A stretch of DNA of 64,000 bases from Pyxicephalus adspersus (GCF_032062135.1 NC_092859.1:85952433-86016432), one strand, 5' to 3'. Positions 34,312 to 47,785 are shown, numbered from the stretch's first letter. Notes: generated by a model not told the origin, from the sequence alone. Translations and numbers: made by a program.

Positions 34312-34357
34312 GCTGAGCTTGGCCATATTATCCTGAAAAAATATGGCCAAGCTCAGC
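34312..34357. repeat. Perfect 18-bp hairpin
   Basis: GCTGAGCTTGGCCATATT (34312-34329) and AATATGGCCAAGCTCAGC (34340-34357) are exact inverted copies around a 10-nt loop. It lies between two palindromic MITEs but shares no sequence with them. Confidence 0.9.
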
Positions 34358-34424
34358 AAGCAGTCTAATTTTGTTAGCAGAAACATTACAGCACTGTGCC
34401 CAAATAATATTCTGAAGAACCATT

Positions 34425-34643
34425 GGGCCTGGTTTATGAAAGTTCTCCACGACTGAAGAAGATAGACTATCATGGAAGAACCTCAATGTTCTAACAAACC
34501 TGGAATTGATCTGTTCCTGGACTAAGAACATTTTCAAACTAATAGCAAGTGATTGTTAAGAAATCCATTCTATGTTTGCTGGATTACCCAGGTTCTCCCA
34601 TGATAGTCTTCTCCAGTCTTAAAGAGCTTTGATAAATCAGGCT
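34425..34643. mobile_element. Palindromic MITE (copy 6), second subfamily
   Basis: Starts GGGCCTGGTTTATGAAAG and ends GCTTTGATAAATCAGGC; inner pair ACTATCATGGAAGAACC with CTCCCATGATAGT. CATTG flanks both sides, possibly a target duplication. Confidence 0.8.
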
Positions 34644-35167
34644 CATTGTACCTGATGCAAATAAATATGCCTTGATGGGTAGTTGTAAGTCTGAAGCAAT
34701 GGGAATGCAGACCAGGCCAGATAAAGACCCCATATGATGCTATACTTTCATTTTATTTGTAGCATCTTATTGTATTTTGTCTTTGTTTGTTATATGCCCT
34801 ATATGTGTTCTTTTGGTTGTTGTTTTTTTTTTTTGCTTAATAACAATATAGTAACAAAAAGAACTGAAATCAGTTAAAAAAAGGGGCCAGAGACAGTCAG
34901 GATAGAGAAGAAAGGGCTAGACAATAAAGGATGTCCTCCAGCTAGGAAATAGGTTGGGCACTGTCTGATTTGCTGGAGTTTCTGATGTACCTTGTGCAAT
35001 GAAATTAGAGTAAGCAGTTTCAGTACAGGAGAGACGAAAAACTGTAAATGTTGTTATATAGTAACAATTTGACATATTATACCTATAATCAGCTTTATAA
35101 TATAAATATAATACAGTCAGCAGTAAATACCATTCATCCAACAATACATATATTTATATCATGCATA

Positions 35168-35289
35168 TACCGTGTTTCCCCGAAAATAAGACCTACCCCA
35201 AAAATAAGACCTAGCACTTTTCCCCCAACCTGCCCTAATATAAGACCTACCCCGAAAATAAGACCTAGTAGAAAAAGAAAAAAAAAATA
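35168..35289. repeat. CCCCGAAAATAAGACCTA repeat at gap edge
   Basis: The motif AAAATAAGACCTA occurs four times, with the terminal form CCGTGTTTCCCCGAAAATAA. The inverse form (CTTATTTTCCGGGAAACAGG) is found at about 54.95 kb, so this is the end of a dispersed element. Its other side lies in the assembly gap. The open frame extending through the gap has no meaning. Confidence 0.7.
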
Positions 35290-35973
35290 NNNNNNNNNNN
35301 NNNNNNNNNNNNNNNNNNNNNNNNNNNNNNNNNNNNNNNNNNNNNNNNNNNNNNNNNNNNNNNNNNNNNNNNNNNNNNNNNNNNNNNNNNNNNNNNNNNN
35401 NNNNNNNNNNNNNNNNNNNNNNNNNNNNNNNNNNNNNNNNNNNNNNNNNNNNNNNNNNNNNNNNNNNNNNNNNNNNNNNNNNNNNNNNNNNNNNNNNNNN
35501 NNNNNNNNNNNNNNNNNNNNNNNNNNNNNNNNNNNNNNNNNNNNNNNNNNNNNNNNNNNNNNNNNNNNNNNNNNNNNNNNNNNNNNNNNNNNNNNNNNNN
35601 NNNNNNNNNNNNNNNNNNNNNNNNNNNNNNNNNNNNNNNNNNNNNNNNNNNNNNNNNNNNNNNNNNNNNNNNNNNNNNNNNNNNNNNNNNNNNNNNNNNN
35701 NNNNNNNNNNNNNNNNNNNNNNNNNNNNNNNNNNNNNNNNNNNNNNNNNNNNNNNNNNNNNNNNNNNNNNNNNNNNNNNNNNNNNNNNNNNNNNNNNNNN
35801 NNNNNNNNNNNNNNNNNNNNNNNNNNNNNNNNNNNNNNNNNNNNNNNNNNNNNNNNNNNNNNNNNNNNNNNNNNNNNNNNNNNNNNNNNNNNNNNNNNNN
35901 NNNNNNNNNNNNNNNNNNNNNNNNNNNNNNNNNNNNNNNNNNNNNNNNNNNNNNNNNNNNNNNNNNNNNNNNN
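35290..35973. other. Assembly gap
   Basis: 684 consecutive N. The left edge is repeat sequence, which probably caused the gap. Confidence 1.
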
Positions 35974-38376
35974 GTGATTTATCAGAAGTTTTATTACTCT
36001 CTACTTGTCTTATCTACTTAGTCTTGGCAGTGATCCTTAAATGGATTACAGGTACTTTGAGATTAAATAGCTGTAAAAAACATCCTTAACATCCCAAATT
36101 TATCAAAAATCTATCATGAGTTGTAAGTGAGCAAGGAGCAATATTTATGTGGCTATTAGTGCCAGTGTATGTAGGATACCAAACCCATCTACTTCTGATC
36201 CCATGCAAATCCATGCAAAAACCATTAGCGAATGGTCGGGGATCTGAATATCAATCAACTGATGTCCATGCCAAGATTTACCAATAATTACAATAGGCTA
36301 ATTATATGTCCCTTGTGCAGCATATCAGTCCACCTTCAGCAATATGGGAGAGATAATACCCCACCAATGTGAACTACAGGCCAGTACCAAATAGGAAATA
36401 CATTTTAAATATTTCTATCAATCAGAATGATATTCAAGGGAAAAGAAACATAAATAAAATATGTTGTTGTGATCACATATTTCGTGAAACAGATTTTAGT
36501 ATCGTGGGTCAGTAACTGTGTAGGCTGTGCAGATTTGTATTTATGGAAAGTGTTTTATTGAGAAGAGAAATCAGTTGCTGCTTTCCAACTGTGAGAAAAG
36601 CAGCAGAAAGATAAGAAAATGTGTAGCTAATCTCCTGGCTGCATAGGTGGCAACAAAAAGATATAATCAACTGCTGGTGACTGCCATGAGTTAATACTTA
36701 GTAAATATGTGACATGAATAGGAATTGAAGCCTAATGACCAACCACATTACAAAAGATGGTTGAAGCCACATTTAATAAATAGTAACATACTGTTGATTT
36801 TTAGAACAAAAAGCTCATAAAACAGACCAGACTAGGATGAGTTGTGATTTTTTTTTATATGATATATATATATATGTTGAAAAAAATAAACTGCTGTTTA
36901 AACAAACATTAGTTTTTTGTTGTAAATGCACATTTCTCACGCTTGTTTTTTGTTTTTTAAATGATGCAAGAAATACAAAAACTATCAGTTGATCCTACTA
37001 TAAAATCTTTACCCTGGTACTTTCCTGTCCAATTTGCATTAGGCAGGGTTATCATGTATGCTCAGTACACTTCTTTCAACTATAGAACACAATCAGCTGT
37101 TGTGGAGACAAGGAGTGGGGGTGTAGTTCCAACACATTTCCTGTCTTATGGTGACATCCCTGCTGCTCTAAAGCAGAAGCCCAAGGTAAAAATAGAGTGG
37201 ATGAACCTTAAATACATCTAAAGACTCAGAAACTGCAATTTATTTTATTTGTGTTCTTGGTTTTAAATACACTCTGTGCTAGGAAATAGTGGGCTCATGC
37301 ATTGTGCTAGGTAATAGTTTTCAGCACAACTGTAGCTTTGTAACTTTATGATAAACTGTGAAGGGGACTTCTTGTTAACACATTGCAATGCTAATAATAA
37401 CGCTAATAATTTTGAATGGCACCCCAACACACTAACACACTGCAGCAAGGTATACAACCAACATTACCACAATGCATAGAAACAGCAAAGTATGAATCTA
37501 GACTCAAAGATTCCAAAGCTTACACAAAACTTGCACAGGGTAGAGGATAAAAAATGTGGTTCGTTCCTTGAAGGATTTGTTAAGGCCATCCCTTAAACTG
37601 AATAACAACAAGACAGAAAGGAAAATATGGGGGCTTTGTGTGGCAACAGAAATGGTTTTATATAAGAACATTTTATAGGTACATACAATTACACAATATT
37701 GTGATGCTTGTAACAAAAACACAAGGTAAATTGTAATACTAAGACCCAAACATCAGCTTTTAGTGGGTTGGATCTGATTGGGTACTAGACATGTGTCTCT
37801 TAGCAAAATTAAAAAATGTATAATTTCAAGAGAGAAGGGGAAGAGAATAAACAACGTTATTGTGATAGGTCTCAGAACCCGACGCATTTCGCCCTCTGGG
37901 AATTCTCAGAGGATATATAACTAGTCTTACACAAAACTTGCCACCTGTTAGCTGTTAGTCCTAAAAATACAATCAGCATTTTCATTTTCTGAAATGAATA
38001 AAATGAAAAGAAGTTTTGTATTACTTAACCTAAAGAATATATGGTATATTTAGTTACATAGTTACATCATATTTTTCTTTATCTAGTTACAATTGGCATA
38101 GTTCTATATTAGACATTCAAAAACATTAGCAAACCTGTAGGTTTTGTTTATAGGAACCAAATGCACTTACGCTTTTCACTAAAAAAAGGAATGTGCTTGA
38201 TTGATGTATGCAGAGTGTTGCACATTGTTCTAGTTTTCTTTTATCTAGGTTTTATAAACTAGATGTAAGGTCTGTGAGATCCTTTCAAGATTGTTTAATT
38301 ATAGACAAAGAAAAGATATGTGAGTGGATGCATTGTTTGTTTTAAAAGATTATAATTATGGATGTAATTTTAGAGT

Positions 38377-38413
<37 letters not shown>

Positions 38414-38779
38414 TCCTATTACCTGTATTGAAGTGTACATGACACTAAATATGGCACAGCCTGGAACATGTGGCACAGCCTGCTGGACTCCTGGCTGTGA
38501 TCATTTTAGCTGAATGATCGTATATACTTCCAGCTGTGGATCCTATAGATGACAACAGAAGCTGAGTGAATTTGAGCTGAAACTAGACGTGGTATTCTGG
38601 ATCCACCTACATAATCTCTAAAAAGGCTCCAATGGTTGGAACCCAATCCAGACCACCCCAGAAATGTTATACATTTGAAGTGGTGATAAATGTAGATGTG
38701 ATTGTATTTTGGTTTTTTTTTCAGGTCAGTTGACAATTCTGAGATGTTTGTAATTTATATTATGAAAATAAATACATTT
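35974..38779. other. Intergenic, no gene recognised
   Basis: A frame of 86 codons at 36961-37221 (plus) has no family match and no splice context. GACGCATTTCGCCCTCTGGG at about 37880 resembles a dispersed repeat piece. An AT microsatellite lies at 38380-38410. Confidence 0.45.
38380..38410. repeat. (AT)n microsatellite
   Basis: About 15 TA units in intergenic DNA. Confidence 0.95.
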
Positions 38780-38986
38780 TGCCTGATTTAATAAAGCTCT
38801 TCAAGACTAGACACTTTCATCAATGAACCTGGGTGATCAAGCAAACCTGGAATAGATCTGGTCCAGGATTGAAAACATTTGCTAACAGATAGAAAATGAC
38901 TTTTAAGAAATCCATTCCAGGTTTGCTGGATCAACCGGATCAAGTGTATTTTCCCCAACTTTGGAGAGCTTTTATAAATCAGGCCC
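38780..38986. mobile_element. Palindromic MITE (copy 7)
   Basis: GCCTGATTTAATAAAGCTCT with AGAGCTTTTATAAATCAGGC at the ends, CAAGCAAACCTGGAATAG with ATTCCAGGTTTGCTGG inside, and the loop AACATTTGCTAACAGATAG. A few internal bases are lost from the right arm. Confidence 0.85.
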
Positions 38987-39829
38987 GTTATGTCAATTAT
39001 ATGTATTTTTAGGTACTCCTTGAAATAGGATGTAACTTGAAATGTGCACATATATATTACAGTAGAAATAAACAGATATGTTACTAGTAGGTAAGACCTG
39101 TTGTCCACAGAAAACCTGAAGAACAATTAAGGGAAGGACACCTAATAAAATATGCTGACCTTGAAAAAATAAATGTGTAAAAAATATAAAACAGTATATA
39201 ATAAAGTCTAACATATCATAGTTAAATAATGTCCTAAGGCTCTTCCAACTTGCATGGTAACTACTGTGGTAAGTAAAGTAAGTATTGTAGATGTTCACAT
39301 AAGCGTATTAGTGGTATCAGTGGGTAGCAGACTGTATAAGCATGTCATGAGAAGTTTTTGGAGGTATTATGTAAAGCAATGATCTACTTTCACAACACAG
39401 CGACGCAGAGCAGCTCTGCCAGTAGAACGTTATTTGAAGTCATTAAAACATCAAGATTTGTAATGTCTGCTCACATAAAGCCACTGCCTTAGCCATCTTT
39501 TCAATGATATGCTAATATGATCACTAATTACATAGATCAAAGTATGAAGAGGAGTGCATTTCTATAAAAGAGACTCAGTGAAAGAGAGTACCTGCAGCAA
39601 GAAGAATTACATTACAAGTTTAAAATTTAGACTATTAAATTCAGTAAATGAATCCTAAGGAAACTATTCTAATAGTTTCATCCTAGATTCACTTAACTAT
39701 CAAAATATCTCACAAAACATAATATATAATATTAATAATATATATTATTTAAGAGTAAACATTGATGATTCACATTTTCTAAATGTAATCCAAAGTGAAA
39801 ATGTATATGTTTTTAGTAAAATTTGAGAG

Positions 39830-40250
39830 AAATGGAGGGGAGTGACCTGGTCATGGCAGTGTGAGAACGTGTTTCTGGGGAGCTCCTACTGCTTCTCCAC
39901 TAGGCCCCCCCCCCAGGCACCCATAAACCCATCTTTGGATATGTATGGATGGAGCAGTGAATGGATGTACCGATTAAGGATTGGCACACTGATGACTGGG
40001 TACTATTTTATTCTCTTGCAGTGCACATCGCTGGTTTGGGGAGTCAGAGCTGGTATTTTTATAACAGAATTTACCTCTTCTAATAGACCTCAAGGACCAG
40101 GATCTGCTGAATATAGGAGAATATAGGCTTCTGGGACAAGGGCCCATCTAGTAAGGAGACTTTCAGCACCGCTACAGAAATACATCCCCGGGACCCCACC
40201 AGGTCCAGTATGCCACCACTTATAGCCTGCATTGTGTGGCAAGGCCCATG
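39830..40250 (+). mobile_element. Probable orphan L1 5' end
   Basis: AATGGAGGGGAGTGACCTGG, then TCATGGCA, GAACGT and GGAGCTCCTACTGCTTCTCC run parallel to the 5' end of the L1 relic at 48953 (AATGGAGGGGCATGGCCTGA ... GAACGT ... GAGCTCC). No ORF1 or ORF2 coding sequence follows. The similarity is partial and read by eye. Confidence 0.4.
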
Positions 40251-42214
40251 AGTAAGCTTAACAAACTGCCATATCCCTAAACTGAACTTAATAGTTTAGC
40301 CATATTAAAAAAAAAGTGTTACTAAGAAATCTGAGAGGATTCCCGAGGCAATGTGCACTTTTAAATGTCCATCTCTCTTGTGTGTTTTTTTCTATTTGTA
40401 TAAAACTAAAGGGTCAGAGGAGATTTCATGGGTGCTGCGCTTTGTTCTGCACCTTTAAAATGCTCTTCTCTTTTTTTATCTAACTGTTGTCATTGTAACT
40501 TCTCTTTCTTTTCAACATTGTTATATATATAGAAAAGATTGATTAAACCTTGTGAAAACAGTAACTTATAGACCCCTGAATAAACTCATACATGGTGTGA
40601 CAATGCCAAAAATGTTATATTAGGTGATAGTTTTCAAGTAGGACATAATAAAAGAAATTGTAGTACTCTCAATATACTCATAAATGAAATAATAATATAG
40701 TAGATAGTCATACAATACGGGTATGGAATTATTTAATTCCATGTTTATGTTTTAATTAGGTTAGGTACACTTACATTCAGCATTAGCACCTACCTTGAAA
40801 GATGTGATGACTGTTGCCCCAGTAATTCTCTATAAAAATGCATAGACAGACTTAACAGACAATGCAAAATATCCTATAAAAGAAATACTAAAAAAAGCTG
40901 TTTTTTTCAAATGTATATTTTTTACACATATACAGCTTGCTGGTGAATAAATATGACAAGTGAGAGACAACCATTTAAAAAACTTAGTCATGCTGCATAG
41001 CAAACACGCCTAGGATACAACAGATCTGCTCTGTGCTCTAACAAAAGGATGATAGACACATGCTGCTTTATATAAAATTCTTTAAAGTCAGCCTGACAGA
41101 AAACCACAATTCATTCCCAGTATATGAGGAAAACTGCAATTGCAGAGGTTAGTGTCAGTGAAAATCTCATTGAGTATAAGTAGATCATTAGATGGCAAGC
41201 TTGATCTAGCTATTGATTTTTAATGAAATTTACATCTAGCTATTGATATTCTATCAATACTCACTTCTATTAAAATGATCCAAAAGAAAGGTTTATTGTA
41301 ATGGGAACATGCTATTCACTTACAGCTGTATATGTAGCACACACTGTTTTAGTAAGCAAGATTCAATGATCATAGTATCATGAAGCCTGGAATTAGTGTT
41401 GATTGCTAGTAAACAGCTATTGTAAACATAATAAAACATATTTACACATGGATGATAGGTGGTGTTTAAAACAAAATGAAATCCACAACTAAAATTGTGA
41501 CCAGTCAGGTATCTTATTGCAGAAAGGACAAGCAATCCCTACAATAAAATAACCCCACCTGCCTGATGACAGTTTTTTGTTGCACTTACCTGTACTTGTT
41601 TCGGTGCACCCCAATACTTTAGAAAGAAATCTTCTTATTATAGAAATAACACTATGGGTTCTATTTATAAAACAGGGAATCTGACATTCCGTCAGATATT
41701 TCAATGTTTTCGGTAAATGCAAATCTTATGAAGTGGAAGGCTACTAATTTTTAATTGAATTTCTTTGCTTATCACATTTAGGCTATTGGTGTCTAGATAG
41801 TGGGACCAAATTTACAGGGTCAGCTTGTGTCCGTTTACTTAATAATAATTCTGACATATTTTTTCCTATTAGGTTTAAATACTTTTAAGTGGTTACAAGA
41901 AAATATAAAACAATTATTTGGTTAAAAAATATTCTTTATTCTTTAGTCTGTATCATTGCAGCCTGAAAAAAACAATGTTTTTTGTAATATTTAAATCATA
42001 TAGGTACAAATAAAACTAATGGCACAAAAGATGCAATCTTAGTCGGTAGATAGCAGTGTTCATTTGCAGATTAAAAGCTTCATTTTTTTTATTAATTTCA
42101 TAGTATATAGCTGACATAATGATTACATGATTGGGAACCACTCTGGGCCTCAAATTTGTAATGAACTTTTTATGTTATCTCCAGTGTGGTGAATTTTTTT
42201 TAAAGATACTGTTC

Positions 42215-42232
42215 GGGGGGGGGGGGGGGGGG
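42215..42232. repeat. Poly-G tract
   Basis: Eighteen consecutive G on the plus strand, in AT-rich surroundings. Confidence 0.95.
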
Positions 42233-43848
42233 CAAGGTTTACGGCTAAAAATAAACTTTATTTATAAGGGAAACATTTTTACATTGGAACTCCCAATCCA
42301 AGTGTGATCTAATTTTTTATAAATTTGTAATGGTTGTAATGTATCTGGTAAGTTTCGCCTGAGCTGTTTGTAACAATATGAACATGGCTCAGATGCTGGT
42401 TACCATCTATTCTTTATTTCTATGACATCAAGCTTTGATTGGTTGGCTGGTCTGTTTTATTGCTAGAATTTTCCATATATCACTTTTTTGATATGCCTGA
42501 CATTACCAAGCAGAGATTTTGTCATTCTAAACAATGGCTTTAAAATGCTGAAAGCTTTAATTAGTAAAATCAAAGTTTTCTAAGCATTTCAGATATGCAT
42601 CATTTTGGGATTGCAAAACTATGGCTTAACATAAACAGGTTATATACAACTTAGGGTGAATAACACAGCAGCAGAAATGTTCCCATTCTCGGAGGAGGCT
42701 TCTCTTTTTCACCTCACTGCAAAACGGCTAATAAAATGTCTTTCATGTTTCTTCTGTTCAAGTTTAAAATTGACAACAATTCACACATTCAGCCATGTAG
42801 GAGATAATTTGAAGTTTTAACACCTATTCAGACTTCCTAACACCAAGAATGGCTTTATGTAACTAGAATGGGATGGTTTTACCAATTTCACACCTCCTGG
42901 TCATGGACAATCAACATCTGCCATGTCAAATTCTATTGTGATTGGATTAAGGTGTTTTGCTGCCTGGATATAAATTCTGGGGTATTTTCTGCACTGGTAA
43001 AACAAATAAGGTGGGTTAGAAAGCTGTGATACATCTTCAATTTTTTAGGAATGTGTGTGATTGAAGAGGATTGCGGCTAGCAATGGATCAGGAATGCTTT
43101 ATTTTGCTTAAGATTTAAAAGTTATAAATACATTTTGTACCAATTGAAAATACAATTGTTATTTTGAATGGTAACATTGTAATTCAGATTAATGGTCAAA
43201 GCAGATGGTACATCGAATACTTGTAGATGATTACAGTAATTGATTGAAATTAATCATGATACAATTGTAATATCAATGAGAAATAATATTAAAAGAAAAT
43301 TGCACTGAGAATGCCAACATAAAGCAAGCTAAAATATTAATGATTGCTGTGGTTTATAATCTCAAGAGACATAAATTAGGACAGGTCTTGGAACTCCCCT
43401 AATGTATCAGCTAAATGTTTGCCATATCTTAAATGGAACAAAGTTTGGCATATATTTTTAATGTTTGTTATGATCAGAACCTAGAAAATACAATTTAAAT
43501 AATATTTCATTTTGTAATAACATAACTATAAAATGTTGTTTTTGCTGTGAGTATCACATAATTCTCTATGTGCCCAGTATATGAGTTTAAAGTATTTTCA
43601 CACATTAATCACTAACTAATACTTACAACTTGATAAAAAGATTGGTTTACAAACTCTGTAGCTCAAGAATAAATGTAAAAACCTAAGCATTTGCCTATTG
43701 ATTTTAACTCACCACTTGATAGAATGCTCAAGTTGTATGTATGTTTAAAAGCTAAGCACTGATGTAAAGGAACTCAGTTATTAGGAGAGATTAGCTGAGA
43801 GATTACCCCTTGAAAAGAAGCGTTTAAGAGGGTATATGATCACACTAT

Positions 43849-43871
43849 TATATATATATATATATATATAT
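43849..43871. repeat. (AT)n microsatellite
   Basis: About 11 AT units. Confidence 0.9.
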
Positions 43872-46736
43872 AAATAGTCCATAAAGAGAACTTGCTTCTC
43901 AATTATTCACCTTAGGGTCATTACAAAGGACAAGAGGGCACTCTTTGCATCTGGAGGAAAAGAAGTTTAATCTCCACTTGGTTTTAGTGGTTTAAGCAAA
44001 TTCTATAGATTGCTAGAAAAGCTGGATGCCTTTCTAGAAGCACAAAATATAACAGGGTATTAAAGTTAAATAAAAGAAGGAAGAAGGAATTTTTTCCCCT
44101 TGTTGGAGCATATCAAACCATACTCAATAAAGGTTTGTAAATGTAAAATATGTCATAAAAATTGTATCTCAATGTATGGTAGTTACTGGCTATTACTGAA
44201 CATCATAACTGATCTCACTAGGCCCCTATAAATAATAATACTAAAGATACACACAATGCTATATTCTTTTTAAAATATAGATTTTGTTTATTCATTTGAC
44301 TCAGCTATAGTAAAGCACAATCTCTTCTCCTACAACAATTGCCTGCATAACTAGTATTTCCATTTCTTTATTATATATCATGGTTTAGTTAATTATAAAC
44401 CATTGGTTGCTGGACTCCTAGGGACAGGTTATGTAAATAGAGACCACTGACTGAAGAGGATTTTCTGCAGTACACAAATCCATCCCAATTATTCCAGCAG
44501 TAAAACAGAAATCCATATCAATTATCTGAATTTGTCATATAGTACATGCATGCAGAAACTATGATGAACACAATGTCACATTAAATGCTGAACAAGAAAT
44601 TGGGAAAAAATTAGGTGTTAAAAAGTATTACATTTAGCAAATGATCAAAGCAATCACTGCTCAGTTATATATTGAGTTTTCTAGTACAGATGTGTTTTAA
44701 TATGTATTGGGGGAGGAATCTGCCAGCTGTGAGGGAGCATCTCTCCAGGCAGCACTTTTGTTTAATGTGTTTAACCTATGCGCTATCCTCTTTATTATCT
44801 CTTTGGGGGCTCAGACATTTTATCTTTGTGCTTGGGCATCAGTTTTACCATTGGATTAATGTGAAGGATGAAAAATTTAGCTGCATCTTCCTTGACACAT
44901 CCTCCTTTGAACTACCAATCTGGCATTTAGCCATGCTACGTACCTTATTAGAATCAGTACAGTGTTAATTGATTGGGTCTAATTCATAAATCATCTAGAA
45001 ACACTGAATAATTTATGAAACAATGACAGGTGGTGGAGACAAATACCATGGATGTGACATTATAGCAGGAATAAACATGCAACTTTTAGCTTGCCCTGTT
45101 AGGTAATGTTATAGAACAATACAACATTTTACAGGTACATATGACAGAATATGCTAACGTATCTATTTTATGAATATGAACAATATTGTTAATATAATCA
45201 TATATATATGCTCACCATCATCATGTGTTTCAAAATTTGAAATTTTTTAGACTGCTGTAGGGAGATAGAGTGCTAGAAAGATATATATGCCAGGTATTTA
45301 TACCTCCTTTAAAAGAATACACTTAATATTCACAGTCCTAGTAGTCATTTGTAGTAATTTCACCCTGTTGCCATCCCCTACTACAGTGTAGGACATTATT
45401 CTGCACCCCATCTGTCATAGTTTCCTTAGCACTAAAATTAATTCAAGCTGGCAGTGAGATTGCACTTCATTTACAGCTTCCTCATGCCAGAAACTTCTGC
45501 CTTTTAGGGGCGAGCATAGTGAGCAGGCAGTAAGCAGTACTAGTACCAGTAGGGTACACGCTAGAACTACCAGTAATATGTGGTAGTATGAAATACACAA
45601 AATTAGGCAACACACGTTGGAAGCTAACATGCCACAGTTTCAGCTGGCCATGAGTTGGGCACCTGGGCTTTAAATAGTAAAAATGGCAACACAGATGGGC
45701 AGAGAGAAGTAGTCAACCCAAGCAAAAGAGCAACAAATTATTCATATTTCAAATATTTGGATTCAGTTAACACAGGGAAAGACTGACTTGCTAAACTCAT
45801 TAGGGAGGCTAGAAAGTGGGGCTAGGATATTTTTAATACTTAATAGGATATATTAATAGGATATATTTAATTCTTCTGTCCTCGTCATCTCATCATAGAG
45901 AAACAATTACAATTTCCCATTAAGCAGTTAATTGATCAAATCTTAAAGTTGACTGATATTGATACGTTGTATTAGCTACCATTGGTGAACTCATTCTAAA
46001 GACATCATAAAGAATACTGATTTCCAGGATGTAAAGCTGATCCTTTGATGTCAGTAGTTTCAGTCACACACCTGAAACGAGTATTCATATAACAGTGTGA
46101 GATCAGAACACCCAGATAAATAGTATATTTTAGAATCAGATTAACAATGCTAGTTTACATAAACTTTCATTGATCTACTTTAACATTTGGAAGAAAAAGG
46201 AGGGGGAAAGGTCTCAGACCTTCACTTTCTAATTTATGTTAAACTTAAAAGTAAGTGCCATCAGTTAAAATGATAGTGCTTGCTAAATTGTAGTTTGTAC
46301 ATTTGATTAACAAGCCTGATTTATGAACAGAAACGAGTAAAGGAGATAGGCAGACAATGTCCGAGCTATCTCTTTTAGATCAGTCCTAAAATCTGAATTA
46401 TTGTGTTCTTTTTATCAAATAAATTTAAATAAAGTACAATATAAAGCTGTCCTAAGCACTTTAAACTGCTGACCTAAATGACTAGTTTAAAGAGTTGAAT
46501 ATATGCCCTGAGTGGGTGACATTGTGATATTAGCTTGTAAAGGGCCTTTCTTGATTAAAAACATATACAACCTAATTTAATTCAAGGGGAAAGTGTCATA
46601 GATATTTTAAAGTGTACTTATCCCTAAGAAAAAATGCAACATTTTGATATTTACCTGTCCTGGTAACTGCATTAGTTTTTCCCTTGGATTCCACCTGGTG
46701 CTTCTGACAGTAACACACTATCTGAACACTGTCACT

Positions 46737-46805
46737 GGGCCTGGTTTAATAAAGTTCTCCAAGATTGGAGAAAATAGACTATCATGGGTGAATCTGGGCA
46801 CACTT
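46737..46805. mobile_element. Palindromic MITE, left arm only (copy 8)
   Basis: GGGCCTGGTTTAATAAAG, CTCCAAGATTGGAG and AGACTATCATGGGTGAA place it in the second subfamily. The rest is absent. Confidence 0.75.
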
Positions 46806-47229
46806 GCCAATAATTTATTAATCAAGTGCATTTGATTAGCAACATTTGGCTTCTTACACTTCTAATTCCTATAGAAGTGGTAAGGATGTGCTTAAGTTTT
46901 CACATACTGCTTCAGTATTTTGAATTGTTATATGTTGAACAATAAAACATTACAAATTATTCTGTATCAATATTTATTTACCTGAGGTATTTAACTAATT
47001 TTAGGACCTACTAAGTACCAGGTGTATTTTTTTTTTATGTCCTGATATGCAAAACTCTAGGGTGTACTTTCTTTTTCACATGACTGTAGATAATGGATAA
47101 CAAACAGTTTATCCCTAGAGGAATATTCTAAATGTTAACAGTTGATAGGGATTGATATCAGGAAAGCACAGGTCTTTATCCCAATTTAGGAAGAATACAA
47201 CATCCTGGTTACAACCTAGTATTGAAACG

Positions 47230-47330
47230 GCATTGTTATTATTATTATTATTACACAGTATTTATATAGCACCAACATATTACACAGCGCTTTACAAAGT
47301 TCATAGTCTTTTCACTAACTGTCCCTCATC
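47230..47330 (-). mobile_element. SINE 3' tail fragment
   Basis: On the minus strand it reads GCGCTGTGTAATATGTTGG then GCTATATAAATACTGTGTAA with a TAATAATAA end, the 3' part of the tRNA-derived SINE. The head is missing. Confidence 0.75.
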
Positions 47331-47370
47331 ACAAGGATCTGAAAAATATACTGCTAATAATTGCAGGTAC

Positions 47371-47785
47371 TTAAAGCAGAACTAAACTGAAAATCACACT
47401 TATCTTTAATTCTGCAGATTCCTAAATCATGTTGGAGATATACTCAATCAGGTCCTGCGCTGTCCTGGAATTCTCCTTCGTTCCTCCACGCCGGGCACCA
47501 CCATCTTCACCCTTCTTCTTTCTTCTGGGTACATCACCCGATCTGGCACTACACAGTCTGCTGAAAGGAGAGAAAAAAAAGAGTGCCGATCTCACCGGGC
47601 ATGAGTGGGATATGCATCACTTTCCCCTAAGTGTAGAAAAATACCCCGTCTCAGGTATGTGCAGGAAGAGCAGCCAAGCATGTTGTTATCCCGGGAGGCT
47701 CTGCACTCTTAATATTTTTACTTTATTAAAAAGGGCTGTCAGACCTTTTATGTAAAATAAAAATGTAAGTTTAGGTCCACTTTAA
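47371..47785. mobile_element. TTAA-flanked MITE, Kolobok-like (copy 2)
   Basis: The ends TTAAAGCAGAACTAAACTG and GTTTAGGTCCACTTTAA are inverted with TTAA on both sides. The 415-bp interior has GC-rich parts and an open frame without a recognisable protein. It is the same family as 10747-11049. Confidence 0.65.

Larger units (their letters stand above)
40260..46730. other. Intergenic, no gene recognised
   Basis: AT-rich DNA without recognisable exons. It contains an 18-G run (42215-42232) and an AT microsatellite (43849-43871). A frame of 98 codons at 44672-44968 (plus) is hydrophobic but unassigned. Confidence 0.45.

Noticed and set aside
35048..35977. 309-codon open frame
   Set aside because: Mostly N of the assembly gap translated as X; the real part is repeat sequence.
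36961..37221. 86-codon plus-strand frame as a possible exon
   Set aside because: No recognised family and no homologous exon nearby; AT-rich intergenic setting.
37860..37925. GACGCATTTCGCCCTCTGGG segment as a regulatory element
   Set aside because: It looks like a piece of a dispersed repeat; no supporting context.
44672..44968. 98-codon hydrophobic plus-strand frame
   Set aside because: No conserved motif, no splice context, probably chance.
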